A DNA stretch of 64,000 nt from Sphingobium naphthae (GTDB lineage Bacteria; Pseudomonadota; Alphaproteobacteria; Sphingomonadales; Sphingomonadaceae). Position numbers and translations under genes: made by a program. The notes under the pieces are model-generated. The model worked only from the letters and a program-made list of their open reading frames with translations, did no database searches and was not told the DNA's origin. The stretch spans positions 186,001 to 250,000 of the forward strand of contig NZ_JAJGNO010000006.1 of NCBI RefSeq assembly GCF_020782235.1, in the 5' to 3' direction. Shown here in pieces: positions 7,162 to 15,999 of this stretch. Every line of letters begins with the position of its first letter. Within the stretch, counting starts at the first letter, position 1.

Positions 7162-9750
7162 ATGCAGCTTGTCATCGTCGAATCGCCGGCCAAGGCGAAG
7201 ACCATCGAGAAATATCTGGGCGGCGATTTCCACGTCCTCGCCAGCTATGGCCATATCCGCGACCTGCCGCCCAAGGACGGTTCGGTCGACCCGGACAACG
7301 GCTTTGCCATGTCGTGGGAAAATTATGGCGACAAGGGCAAGCAGCTGAAGGCCATTGCCGACGAGGCGAAGAAGGCCGACCGACTGATCCTGGCGACTGA
7401 CCCCGATCGCGAGGGCGAAGCGATCAGCTGGCATGTGCAGGAAGTGCTGCGCGCGAAGAAGGCGCTGCCGCAGAAGGTGGACCGGGTGACCTTCAACGCG
7501 ATCACCAAGGCGGCCGTGACCGAGGCGATGGCGCAGCCGCGCGCGCTGGACGAGGATCTGATCGACGCCTATCGCGCGCGGCGGGCGCTCGACTATCTGG
7601 TGGGCTTCACCCTGTCGCCGGTGCTGTGGCGCAAGCTGCCCGGCGCCAAGTCGGCGGGCCGCGTCCAGTCGGTCGCGCTGCGCCTGGTGGTGGAGCGCGA
7701 GCGCGAGATCGAGAGCTTCACGCCCCAGGAATATTGGTCGGTTGCGGCCGAGATGGAGCAGGGCGGGCAGAGCTTCACCGCGCGCCTCGTCCGCTGGAAG
7801 GGCGAGAAGATCGACCGCCTGACCATCGGCAGGGAAGGCGACGCCATGGCCGCGAAGGCGGACGTGGAGGCCGGCCGCTTCACCGTCGACAAGGTCGAGA
7901 CCAAGCCGCTCACCCGCAATCCCCCGCCGCCCTTCACCACATCGACGCTGCAGCAGGAAGCCGCGCGCAAGCTCGGCTTTTCGGCCAGCCACACGATGCG
8001 GATCGCGCAGCAGCTCTATGAGGATGGCGCGATCACCTATATGCGAACCGACGGCGTGCAGATGGACGGCAGCGCCATTTCAGCCGCGCGCAAGGCGATC
8101 GCGGACCGCTATGACGGCGGATACCTGCCCGAAAAGCCGCGCCAGTATCAGACCAAGGCGAAGAATGCGCAGGAAGCGCATGAAGCGATCCGCCCGACCG
8201 AGTTTAGCCGCGACAAGGCGGGCTCGGGCGATCATGCGCGGCTCTACGACCTGATCTTCAAGCGGGCGCTGGCGAGCCAGATGGCGAGCGCCAGGCTGGA
8301 GCGCACGACGATCGACATGGTCGACGGCAGCGGTAGCCATACGCTGCGCGCGACCGGACAGGTGGTGATCTTCCCCGGCTTCCTCGCGCTCTACGAAGAA
8401 GGCCGCGACGACAGCGACGACGATGATTCCAAGCTGCTGCCGCGCCTGGCCGAAGGCGACGCGCCGGCCAAGAAGCAGGTCAGCGCCGAGCAGCATTTCA
8501 CCCAGCCGCCGCCGCGCTATTCGGAAGCGAGCCTGGTCAAGCGGCTGGAGGAGCTGGGGATCGGGCGTCCGTCGACCTATGCCTCCACGCTGCAGGTGCT
8601 GAAGGACCGCGACTATGTGCGGGTGGAGAAGAACCGCTTCTTCGCCGAGGAAAGCGGGCGGCTGGTGACGGCCTTCCTGGAGCGTTTCTTCGAGCGCTAT
8701 GTGTCCTACGACTTCACCGCGGGCCTTGAGGATGAGCTGGACGACATCAGCGGCGGGCGGGCGCAGTGGCAGCAAGTGCTGGAGGCCTTCTGGCGCGACT
8801 TCAAGCCCAAGACCGCCGAGGTGATGGAGCAGAAGCCGAGCGACATCACCGCGGAGCTGGACAAGTTTCTGGAGCCGATGCTGTTCCCGCCCAAGGCCGA
8901 TGGCAGCAATCCGCGCGCCTGCCCGATGTGCGGCGACGGCCAGCTGTCGCTGCGCGGCGGCCGCTTCGGCGCCTTCATCGCCTGCTCCAACTATCCCGAG
9001 TGCAAATATACCCGCAAGTTCGGCCAGCCTGGCGGCAAGGAAGGCGAGGACACGGGACCGGAGGTGCTGGGCCAGCATCCCGAGACCGGGCAGGACATCG
9101 TGCGCAAGTCCGGTCGCTTTGGCCCCTATATCGAAATGGGCGAGGGCAAGGAGGCCAAGCGCGGCTCGATTCCCAAGGATCTGCCCGATGGAGAGCTGAC
9201 GCTCGACTGGGGGGTCAAGCTGCTGAGCCTGCCGCGCGAGGTGGGGCTGCATCCCGAAACGGGCAAGCCCATCGTCGCCAATATCGGCCGCTTCGGGCCC
9301 TATCTGCTGCATGACGGCAAATATGGCCGTCTGTCGAACACCGCCGAGATTTTCGAGGTCGGCATGAACAGCGCGGTGGTGAAGCTGGCCGAAGCGGCGA
9401 ACCGCGGCGGCCGAGGCGCGGCGCGCGAGCCCTTGAAGCTGCTGGGCGCGCACCCGCGCACGGAGGCGGAGATCAAGGTGATGGAGGGCCGCTATGGCCC
9501 CTATGTCACCGACGGCACGACCAACGCGACCCTGCCCAAGACGGTGACGCCCGACGCGCTGACGCTGGAGGAAGCCGCCCAGCTGATCGACGCCAAGGCG
9601 GCATCGGCCCCGCCCAAGAAGGGCAAGAAGAAAGCCCCCGCGAAAAAGGCCGCAGGCGCGAAGAAGGACGCGGGTGCGAAGAAGGAAGCGGGCGCGAAGA
9701 AGCCCGCGGCGAAGAAGGCGCCGGCGAAGACGAAGGCTGCGAGCGCCTGA
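7162..9750 (+). CDS. topA: DNA topoisomerase I
   Basis: A type IA topoisomerase of 862 residues that relaxes negative supercoils. The TOPRIM domain (residues 1-120) begins QLVIVESPAKAKTIEKYLG and has the DPDREGEAISWH metal site. The active tyrosine lies in AITYMRTDG. A four-cysteine zinc finger (CPMC...C...C) sits near residues 587-615, followed by further topoisomerase C-terminal repeats with RFGPYI signatures. The last 50 residues are a Lys/Ala tail of AKK repeats, as in actinobacterial and many alphaproteobacterial TopA, probably for DNA binding. It lies 112 bases after dprA. Confidence 0.97.
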   Translation: MQLVIVESPAKAKTIEKYLGGDFHVLASYGHIRDLPPKDGSVDPDNGFAMSWENYGDKGKQLKAIADEAKKADRLILATDPDREGEAISWHVQEVLRAKKALPQKVDRVTFNAITKAAVTEAMAQPRALDEDLIDAYRARRALDYLVGFTLSPVLWRKLPGAKSAGRVQSVALRLVVEREREIESFTPQEYWSVAAEMEQGGQSFTARLVRWKGEKIDRLTIGREGDAMAAKADVEAGRFTVDKVETKPLTRNPPPPFTTSTLQQEAARKLGFSASHTMRIAQQLYEDGAITYMRTDGVQMDGSAISAARKAIADRYDGGYLPEKPRQYQTKAKNAQEAHEAIRPTEFSRDKAGSGDHARLYDLIFKRALASQMASARLERTTIDMVDGSGSHTLRATGQVVIFPGFLALYEEGRDDSDDDDSKLLPRLAEGDAPAKKQVSAEQHFTQPPPRYSEASLVKRLEELGIGRPSTYASTLQVLKDRDYVRVEKNRFFAEESGRLVTAFLERFFERYVSYDFTAGLEDELDDISGGRAQWQQVLEAFWRDFKPKTAEVMEQKPSDITAELDKFLEPMLFPPKADGSNPRACPMCGDGQLSLRGGRFGAFIACSNYPECKYTRKFGQPGGKEGEDTGPEVLGQHPETGQDIVRKSGRFGPYIEMGEGKEAKRGSIPKDLPDGELTLDWGVKLLSLPREVGLHPETGKPIVANIGRFGPYLLHDGKYGRLSNTAEIFEVGMNSAVVKLAEAANRGGRGAAREPLKLLGAHPRTEAEIKVMEGRYGPYVTDGTTNATLPKTVTPDALTLEEAAQLIDAKAASAPPKKGKKKAPAKKAAGAKKDAGAKKEAGAKKPAAKKAPAKTKAASA

Positions 9751-9759
9751 TCCGCCGGC

Positions 9760-11262
9760 TCAATTGAGGAACAGACTGGCGCTCATTATGAGCGCCGCGG
9801 CGAGCATCGCGCCGCCTAGCCATTTGGCGGCGGTGAGGGCGCCTTGATCAGTGAGGGGGGCGGGCGGTTCGCGGCTGTCCTCCAGCCGACGCGTGAGGGC
9901 GCGCAGCAGGCGGGGGGCGTCTTCGGCGAGGCGGGCGGCTTCGAGCGCGAGGGCCACGGCCTTTTCCGGCGACTGGGCCGAGGCGAGGCGGTTCAGGACC
10001 AGCCGGCCGCGCGCCTTCTGCAGGGCGGCGGACAGGTCGAAGCCCGGCTGGATAGCGCTCAGAACGCCGTCCATGGTGATCAGCGCCTTGAAGATCAGCG
10101 CCAGATCGGGCGGCAGCACCAGACCCTCCCTGCGCAGCAGCGGGAAGAAGTCCGCGACCATCTTGCCCAGCACCAGTGGGCCGCTGCCGTGGCGCGCGAC
10201 CAACTGCTCGGCGGCGGCGAGCACGCCTGTGGGATCGGGCGCGCTGTCGCGCGACCAGTCGAGCAGCGTGTCGGCCAGCGTCCGGGCATCGCCTGCGCGC
10301 AGGGACAGGATGAAGGTCAGGAATTGCTGCTGCCGCCGGGCGCTGACATGGCCGATCAGGCCGAGGTCGAGCAGCGCCAGCCGATCGCCAGGCAGGCAGA
10401 GTAGGTTGCCGGGGTGCGGATCGCCGTGGAAACGGCCGTTGACCAGCACCATGTCGAGCACCAGCGCCGCGCCGAGGTCGGCAATGGCGGCGGGATCGAT
10501 CCCGGCGGCGCGCAGGCTGTCCCCGTCGCGCGGCGGCAGGCCGGCGATATAGTCCATCACCAGCACGGATTCGCTGCTGTAGCGCCAGTGGATGGCCGGA
10601 ATGACGATCGCCGGATTGTCGGCAAGGTCGGCACGCAGGCGATCGGCATTGCGGCCTTCATTGGTGAAGTCCAACTCCTCCAGCACCGTGTCCAGCAATT
10701 GCCCGACCAGCGCCTGGGGCTGGAAGCGGCGGGCTTCCATGCTGCTGGCCTCCACGATGCCGGCGAGATGAGTGATGAGCCGCAGGTCGGCCTGCATCGC
10801 CTTGCGAATGCCGGGTCGGCGTATCTTCACGACGACGTCGGTGCCGTCCTGCAACGTGGCGCGATGCACCTGCGCCATCGAGGCTGCGGCGAGCGGGACC
10901 GGATCGAAGCGGGCGAAAGCGGTTTCGGGGGCCTCGCCCAGCGCGTCCTCCAGCCGCGGGCGCAGCGCTTCGAACGGCAGGGTGGGGGCGCTGCTGTGCA
11001 GGGCCGAAAATTCGGCCACCCAATGTTTGGGCAGCAGGTCCGCGCGGGTGGCGAGGATTTGCCCGAGCTTCACATAGGTGGGGCCCAGCGCTTCGAGCGC
11101 CTGTCGCGTGCGGCGGGGCAGATCGGGTGGGGGCGCGTCGCCGGATCGGCTGGCCAGGCCCATGCGCGCAAGCAGCATGTCGAGGCCGAAGCGCGTGGCA
11201 AGGGCGGTGATTTCGGCCAGCCGCTCCCGGTCGCGGGCGGCAACGACGATCGTTTTCAGCAT
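9760..11262 (-). CDS. ABC1/AarF (UbiB-like) atypical kinase
   Basis: A 500-residue member of the UbiB protein-kinase-like family, which supports ubiquinone synthesis or lipid handling at the inner membrane. The diagnostic KxGQ motif (YVKLGQILATRADLLP) is at residues 63-79, the nucleotide-binding lysine in VVVKIRRPGI near 140, and the metal site in FHGDPHPGNLL near 280. One transmembrane helix closes the C-terminus. It differs from canonical UbiB at the N-terminus, so it may be a paralogue rather than UbiB itself. It is convergent with topA and lies downstream of era. Confidence 0.85.
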   Translation of the reverse strand: MLKTIVVAARDRERLAEITALATRFGLDMLLARMGLASRSGDAPPPDLPRRTRQALEALGPTYVKLGQILATRADLLPKHWVAEFSALHSSAPTLPFEALRPRLEDALGEAPETAFARFDPVPLAAASMAQVHRATLQDGTDVVVKIRRPGIRKAMQADLRLITHLAGIVEASSMEARRFQPQALVGQLLDTVLEELDFTNEGRNADRLRADLADNPAIVIPAIHWRYSSESVLVMDYIAGLPPRDGDSLRAAGIDPAAIADLGAALVLDMVLVNGRFHGDPHPGNLLCLPGDRLALLDLGLIGHVSARRQQQFLTFILSLRAGDARTLADTLLDWSRDSAPDPTGVLAAAEQLVARHGSGPLVLGKMVADFFPLLRREGLVLPPDLALIFKALITMDGVLSAIQPGFDLSAALQKARGRLVLNRLASAQSPEKAVALALEAARLAEDAPRLLRALTRRLEDSREPPAPLTDQGALTAAKWLGGAMLAAALIMSASLFLN

Positions 11263-11315
11263 GACGCTTCAACGATCGGCGTGGGCCAATGTTTCGGGTG
11301 GGGAACGGGTCGCGG

Positions 11316-12224
11316 TCAGTCGACCCAGTCGAGGCCGATGTCGCGGTAGATGAAGCGGTCGTCCTCCCAATCTTCCTTCACCTTGACGTGCAGGTAGAGA
11401 TGGACCTTGACGCCCAGCAGAGCGGCCAGTTCGGCGCGCGCCCTGGAGCCGATTTCCTTGAGGCGCTGGCCGCCCTTGCCCAGGACGATGGCGCGCTGGG
11501 TCGGACGGGCGACCAGGATCTGCTGGTGGATCTCCACCGATCCGTCCTCGCGCTCCTTATATTGTTCGGTGTCCACGGCGGCGGCATAGGGCAGTTCGGC
11601 GTGCAGCTGGTGATACAGCTGCTCGCGCGTGATTTCCGCCGCCAGCATCCGGTCGGTGGCGTCGGAGACCTGATCCTCGGGGAAATGCCAGGGGCCCTGC
11701 GGCATGGCGCCTGCGAAGGCGGATTTGAGTTCGGCGAGGCCGTCGCCGGTCTGGGCGGAAATGAAGAAGGTCTCCTCGAAGCCGATCCGCTCGTAGAGCT
11801 TCTGGGTGTGGACCAGCAGCTTTTCCTTGATGGCGATGTCGACCTTGTTGAGGATCAGCCATTTGCGTTCGGGGCGATGGGTGAGCGCCTCGATGATCGG
11901 CTCCATCTTGGGGCCGAGCCCCGCCTTGCCATCGACGATCAGGGCGATGAGGTCCGCGCCCTGCGCGCCGCCCCAGGCCGCCTGCACCATCGCGCGGTCG
12001 AGCCGGCGGCGCGGCGCAAAGATGCCGGGCGTGTCGACCAGCACGATCTGCGCGTCGCCCTCTATGGCGACGCCCATGACGCGGGTGCGCGTGGTCTGCG
12101 CCTTGGGGCTGGTGATCGCCACCTTCTGCCCCACCAGCGCATTGACCAGCGTCGACTTGCCCGCATTGGGGGCGCCGACGATGGCGACGACGCCGCAGCG
12201 CTGGGATTCCATATCTACGTTCAA
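11316..12224 (-). CDS. era: GTPase Era
   Basis: A GTPase that assists 16S rRNA maturation and 30S assembly. The P-loop GAPNAGKST is at residues 17-25, then switch I in SPKAQTTRTRV, DTPGIF, and NKVD. The C-terminal KH domain carries VLGKGGQRLKEIG near residue 237. A GGAG lies seven bases before a TTG at 12224, whereas the first ATG (12212) is 19 bases away with no site of its own, so TTG is preferred (302 residues, family size). It is third in lepB-rnc-era, but a GIY-YIG gene and repeats separate it from rnc. Confidence 0.95.
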   Translation of the reverse strand: MNVDMESQRCGVVAIVGAPNAGKSTLVNALVGQKVAITSPKAQTTRTRVMGVAIEGDAQIVLVDTPGIFAPRRRLDRAMVQAAWGGAQGADLIALIVDGKAGLGPKMEPIIEALTHRPERKWLILNKVDIAIKEKLLVHTQKLYERIGFEETFFISAQTGDGLAELKSAFAGAMPQGPWHFPEDQVSDATDRMLAAEITREQLYHQLHAELPYAAAVDTEQYKEREDGSVEIHQQILVARPTQRAIVLGKGGQRLKEIGSRARAELAALLGVKVHLYLHVKVKEDWEDDRFIYRDIGLDWVD

Positions 12225-12234
12225 AAAATAACTC

Positions 12235-12262
12235 CGTTCGCGCTGAGCCTGTCGAAGCGCTC
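12235..12262. repeat. REP-like half element in the era leader
   Basis: CGTTCGCGCTGAGCCTGTCG and the following AAGCGC match one arm of the palindromes at 12578-12652 and 42319-42396. It lies between the era ribosome site and the end of the GIY-YIG gene, so it would be transcribed into the era leader. Confidence 0.85.
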
Positions 12263-12267
12263 TATTT

Positions 12268-12549
12268 TTACCTGTTTGATCGCGCCAAGCTGGAGATCAA
12301 CGTCCAGTCTTCACGGATCAAAGCCAGTTTTTTGGCCCGGCTCCAGCCCTTGATCTGCCGTTCGGCCTCAAGCGCCTCTATACGGCTGCCGAACGGCTGC
12401 GACCAGACCAGTTTTATCGGCAGGCGGGTTTGGGTGTAGCCTGCGATCTGGCCTATCTCATGCTGCGCTACGCGCGCTTCCAGATTGTCCGTGTGACCGA
12501 CATAAAAGCTGCGGTCTGCGCAGTGGAGCATATAGGTCCAGAAAGGCAT
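12268..12549 (-). CDS. GIY-YIG nuclease family protein (small, stand-alone)
   Basis: A 93-residue single-domain GIY-YIG protein. The signature is FWTYMLHCADRSFYVGHTDN, followed by LEARVAQHE, GYTQTRLPIKLVW and the catalytic-type Glu in ALEAERQIKGWSRAKK. This is the common YhbQ/UvrC-related stand-alone type; related proteins cleave DNA, but physiological roles are mostly unknown. The ATG at 12549 is preferred; a GTG at 12561 would add four residues. It interrupts the conserved rnc-era junction and is bracketed by REP-like repeats on both sides, which suggests it arrived with them. Confidence 0.85.
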   Translation of the reverse strand: MPFWTYMLHCADRSFYVGHTDNLEARVAQHEIGQIAGYTQTRLPIKLVWSQPFGSRIEALEAERQIKGWSRAKKLALIREDWTLISSLARSNR

Positions 12550-12577
12550 TTTGCGGATCACGCCTCGAACAAGAAAC

Positions 12578-12652
12578 CGTTCGGGCTGAGCTTGTCGAAG
12601 CCTCTTCCTTTTTCAAGGTCAGAAAAGCCCTTCGACAGGCTCAGGGCGAACG
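12578..12652. repeat. REP-like palindromic element
   Basis: The left arm (12578-12600) reads CGTTCGGGCTGAGCTTGTCG then AAG. The right arm (12627-12652) is its near-exact inverse, ending CAGGGCGAACG. The 26-base loop is AT-richer. It belongs to the same family as 12235-12262, 40686-40796 and 42319-42396. Confidence 0.92.
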
Positions 12653-12671
12653 GGTCGAGAGGCGGTTTGCG

Positions 12672-13355
12672 TTATCCCGCCAGCTTGTCCAGCAGGGCCT
12701 TGGCGGCCGCGGTTTCGGCTTCCTGTTTCGATGCGCCGGTGGCGCTGGCTTCGCCGGCGCCCTTGATCGAGACCGCGACGGTGAAGCGCAGCGCATGTTG
12801 CGGGCCGGAGCGGTCGGTCAGCTGATATTCGGGCGGCTTGCGCTTGTTGGCGGCGGCCCATTCCTGCAGCGCGGATTTGGGGTGGCGCGGCGCGCTGGTC
12901 TGGGTGTCGACGCGGTCGCCCCACAGGCGGCGGACGAGCGCGCGCGCTTCGTCCAGCCCGCCTTCCAGATAGAGCGCGCCGATCAGGGCCTCCATCACGT
13001 CGCCCAGCACATTGTCGCTGTCGGCCGCGCCGTCGTCGCGCGCCTGCTTGCCCAGGATCAGGTGCCTGGGCACGCCGGCCGCGCGCGCGATGTCCGCGCA
13101 GGTTTCACCCGACACGAGCGCATTGTAGCGGCGCGACAGCTTGCCTTCGGGTTCGTCGGTGAAGCGGTCGAACACCCATTCGCCGATCAGCAGGCCAAGC
13201 ACCCGGTCGCCGAGAAATTCGATCCGTTCATAATTGACCGGCTTGGCGCTGCCATGGGTGAGCGCCTGTTCGAACGCCGCCCGGTTGCGCGGCGCGCGGC
13301 CGATCAGATCCTTCAGCCAGCCATCGGTATCGGGCCGGGGGGGCGTTCCGCTCAA
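12672..13355 (-). CDS. rnc: ribonuclease III
   Basis: A double-strand RNA endonuclease for rRNA precursor processing and mRNA turnover. The RNase III signature ERIEFLGDRVLGLLI is near residue 40 and the second acidic site in DVMEALIGALYLEGG. A C-terminal dsRNA-binding domain runs from PKSALQEWAAANKRKPP to the end. TTG at 13355 overlaps the lepB stop as TTGA and gives 227 residues, matching the family; a GTG at 13379 inside lepB would give 235. The overlap and GGGGA upstream favour TTG. It is co-translated with lepB. Confidence 0.93.
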   Translation of the reverse strand: MSGTPPRPDTDGWLKDLIGRAPRNRAAFEQALTHGSAKPVNYERIEFLGDRVLGLLIGEWVFDRFTDEPEGKLSRRYNALVSGETCADIARAAGVPRHLILGKQARDDGAADSDNVLGDVMEALIGALYLEGGLDEARALVRRLWGDRVDTQTSAPRHPKSALQEWAAANKRKPPEYQLTDRSGPQHALRFTVAVSIKGAGEASATGASKQEAETAAAKALLDKLAG

Positions 13356-14176
13356 AATCCTTCCCCGATGCGGCTCCACCGCGCGGCCGTGAACCAGGTC
13401 CAGGGGAGCAGCCAGTTGGCGCTCCCGTCGGTGGAGAAGACGGAGACCAGCGCCTTGCCGACCAGGTTCTTTTCCGGGACCAGGCCGATGCCGCCGCCTT
13501 CGACCGCGGGGAAGCGGCTGTCGGCGCTGCGGTCGCGATTGTCGCCCATCATTAACAGATGGCCTTCGGGGACCAGCACCGCATCGCGATCATCGGCCGC
13601 GCCATCGGGCAGCAGGTCGAGCACGTTGTAGCTTTTGCCGCCGGGCAGCGTCTCGCGATATTGGGGATAGCGGCACTGCCGGCCGCCGCCGTCCGCGGCT
13701 TCCTCGAATTCCGGGCGGTAGCAGGGCGAAGGGCTGCCTTCCTTCTGCGCGGCGTCGGTCATGTTGGGCGTCACGGGGATGACGAGGTCGGCGACCTTCT
13801 GCTTGGGAATGGCCTGGCCGTTCAGATAGACGGTGCCGCCGCGCACCGCGATGATGTCGCCGGGCAGGCCGATGACCCGCTTGATATAGTCATTCTTCTG
13901 GTTCGGCGGCGCCTTGAACACCACCACGTCCCCGCGGTTGGGCGTCGAGGCAAGGATGCGGCCGGGGATCAGCGGCACCGAGAAGGGAAGCGAATAGCGC
14001 GAATAGCCATAGGGCCATTTGGCGACCAGCAGATAGTCGCCGATCAGCAGCCGCGGCTGCATCGATTCCGAGGGGATGTTGAAGGGAGAGACGATGAAGC
14101 TGCGCAGGATGAAGACGAACAGGCCCAGCTTGACGAGAAACCAGAGGAAGTCCCGTGTTTCGGATTTGGCGGTCAT
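13352..14176 (-). CDS. lepB: signal peptidase I
   Basis: It removes signal peptides from exported proteins at the inner membrane. One N-terminal transmembrane helix (LWFLVKLGLFVFILRSFI, about 11-30) precedes the catalytic serine in NIPSESMQP. The general-base lysine is in DYIKRVIGLPGD, and GHLLMMGDNRDRSADSR is the C-terminal conserved box. The ATG at 14176 (MTAKSETRDFLWF) gives 274 residues; an in-frame extension to 14257 has no typical features. An insertion around residues 160-200 with two cysteines (SPCYRP, RQCRYP) may form a disulfide, as in some Gram-negative LepB. First gene of lepB-rnc-era. Confidence 0.95.
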   Translation of the reverse strand: MTAKSETRDFLWFLVKLGLFVFILRSFIVSPFNIPSESMQPRLLIGDYLLVAKWPYGYSRYSLPFSVPLIPGRILASTPNRGDVVVFKAPPNQKNDYIKRVIGLPGDIIAVRGGTVYLNGQAIPKQKVADLVIPVTPNMTDAAQKEGSPSPCYRPEFEEAADGGGRQCRYPQYRETLPGGKSYNVLDLLPDGAADDRDAVLVPEGHLLMMGDNRDRSADSRFPAVEGGGIGLVPEKNLVGKALVSVFSTDGSANWLLPWTWFTAARWSRIGEGF

Positions 14177-14354
14177 GGATGCTGGTCTTTTCCTTCGCTC
14201 CGGCCCGGAAAAGGGCCGTCGCGGCTTTTGCGGCGTCGTAAAGGCCGCGTCAAGCACGCCCGATGGTGCATTGCACGCCGGACCTGTCTAGACAGAGACA
14301 GAATCGACCGGTGCAGCGTCGATGTCGACCAACGCCACAAGAGGATTCCCCAGC

Positions 14355-15872
14355 ATGACCAGCCCTGCACTGCACGGTTCCCTGGCGGCCATCGCCGCGC
14401 TCCCTGAGCCCGACCTCAAGACCATCTTCACCACCGAACCCGACCGCATGTCCGCGCTGGTGCTGAACCAGGGGCCGCTGCGGTTCGACTGGTCGAAGAC
14501 GCATCTGACCGCCGACCTGATCGACGCCTTCCTGAACCTGGCGCAGGAGCAGGGCTTCGCCGCGCAGCGCGACGCCCTGTTCGCGGGCGAGGCGGTCAAC
14601 AACACCGAAGGCCGCGCCGCCGAGCATCCCGCCGAGCGCGGCGAGGGCAATGCCGAGAGCGTGGCGCGGGCCAAGGCGCTGCATGAGCGGATGCGCGCGC
14701 TGATCGACGCGATCGAGGCCGGCGCGCTGGGCGAGATCCGCCATATCCTGCATATCGGCATTGGCGGGTCTGCGCTGGGCCCCGACCTCATCATCGACGC
14801 GCTGGATGGCGACGGCATTCGCTATGACGTGGCGATCGTGTCCAATGTCGATGGCACCGCGCTGGAGCGGGCGATGGACAGTTTCGACCCGGCCTATACG
14901 CTGATCGCGGTTGCGTCCAAGACCTTCACCACGACCGAGACGATGCTGAACGCGGCGAGCGCGATCAACTGGATGGTCGAGGCCGGCGTCGAGGACCCCT
15001 ATGGCCGGGTGATCGCGCTGACCGCCTCGCCCGAGCGGGCGATCGAATGGGGCGTGGACGAGACCCGCATCCTGCCCTTCGCCGAAAGCGTGGGCGGGCG
15101 CTATTCGCTCTGGTCCTCGATCGGCTTCCCCGCCGCCCTGTCGCTGGGCTGGGACGCGTTCGAGAGCCTGCTGGAGGGCGCGGCGGCGATGGACCGCCAT
15201 TTCCGCCTGTCCGACCCGCGCGAGAATGCGCCGCTGATCGCGGCCTTCGCCGACCAATATTATACCCGCGTCATGGGGTGCCAGACGCGCGCGCTGTTCG
15301 CCTATGACGAGCGGTTGAAGCTGCTGCCATCCTATCTCCAGCAGCTGGAGATGGAGAGCAACGGCAAGAGCGTCACGCGCGACGGCGCCCCGGTCGAGGG
15401 GCCGACCGCGCCGATCACCTGGGGCGGGGTGGGGACCGACGCGCAGCATGCGGTGTTCCAGCTGCTGCACCAGGGCACGATCATCACGCCGGTCGAATTC
15501 ATCGCCTCGATCGAGCCGGGCCATACGCTCGATCCCGCGCATCACCGCGCGCTGCTGGTCAATTGCTTCGCGCAGGGCGCGGCGCTGATGCGGGGCAAGG
15601 AGAATGCGGACGATCCCGCGCGCGCCTATCCCGGCGGGCGGCCGTCGACCACGATCCTGATGGAGGATGTGACGCCGCACGCGCTGGGCGCGCTGATCGC
15701 CTTCTACGAGCATCGCACCTTCGCCAATGCGGTGCTGATGGGGATCAACCCGTTCGACCAGTTCGGCGTCGAGCTGGGCAAGGAGATCGCCAAGTCGATC
15801 GAGGCCGATGGCCCGAGCGGCTTCGACCCGTCGACCATGGCGCTGATCGACCTGGCTTTGGGCGCGGAGTGA
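14355..15872 (+). CDS. pgi: glucose-6-phosphate isomerase
   Basis: It interconverts glucose-6-phosphate and fructose-6-phosphate. Signatures present are HIGIGGSALGPDL, VSNVDGTAL, VASKTFTTTETM, GGRYSLWSSIG, the catalytic Glu in QLEMESNGKS, and HQGTIITPVEFI. The ATG at 14355 has AGAGGA ten bases upstream and gives 505 residues; the frame also opens at 14322 but without a ribosome site. It is divergent from lepB and is followed by a long palindrome that may insulate it from gor. Confidence 0.97.
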   Translation: MTSPALHGSLAAIAALPEPDLKTIFTTEPDRMSALVLNQGPLRFDWSKTHLTADLIDAFLNLAQEQGFAAQRDALFAGEAVNNTEGRAAEHPAERGEGNAESVARAKALHERMRALIDAIEAGALGEIRHILHIGIGGSALGPDLIIDALDGDGIRYDVAIVSNVDGTALERAMDSFDPAYTLIAVASKTFTTTETMLNAASAINWMVEAGVEDPYGRVIALTASPERAIEWGVDETRILPFAESVGGRYSLWSSIGFPAALSLGWDAFESLLEGAAAMDRHFRLSDPRENAPLIAAFADQYYTRVMGCQTRALFAYDERLKLLPSYLQQLEMESNGKSVTRDGAPVEGPTAPITWGGVGTDAQHAVFQLLHQGTIITPVEFIASIEPGHTLDPAHHRALLVNCFAQGAALMRGKENADDPARAYPGGRPSTTILMEDVTPHALGALIAFYEHRTFANAVLMGINPFDQFGVELGKEIAKSIEADGPSGFDPSTMALIDLALGAE

Positions 15873-15877
15873 TCCCC

Positions 15878-15928
15878 GGTCCGTTCGTGCTGAGTAGAGG
15901 CTCGATCGCTACTCAGCACGAACGGTCC
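15878..15928. repeat. palindromic element after pgi
   Basis: Two 20-base arms (15878-15897 and 15909-15928) pair at 19 of 20 positions around an 11-base loop. The arm core CCGTTCGTGCTGAG is a variant of the REP-like family. There is no U-tract, so it is a repeat rather than a standard terminator. Confidence 0.93.
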
Positions 15929-15999
15929 CCCAGGTGAATGAACATTTGTAACTCACCGCGCCAGCCGCCATATCCCGCGCACCATCAGCGGAGACCGGC

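Noticed and set aside
9600-9748. Low-complexity Lys/Ala repeats at the topA end as a separate element
   Set aside because: They are in frame and are a normal basic tail for TopA in this group.
12578-12652. Possible CRISPR or intrinsic terminator
   Set aside because: There is one inverted pair rather than regularly spaced direct repeats, and no U-tract; the same arms recur elsewhere, including inside ileS.
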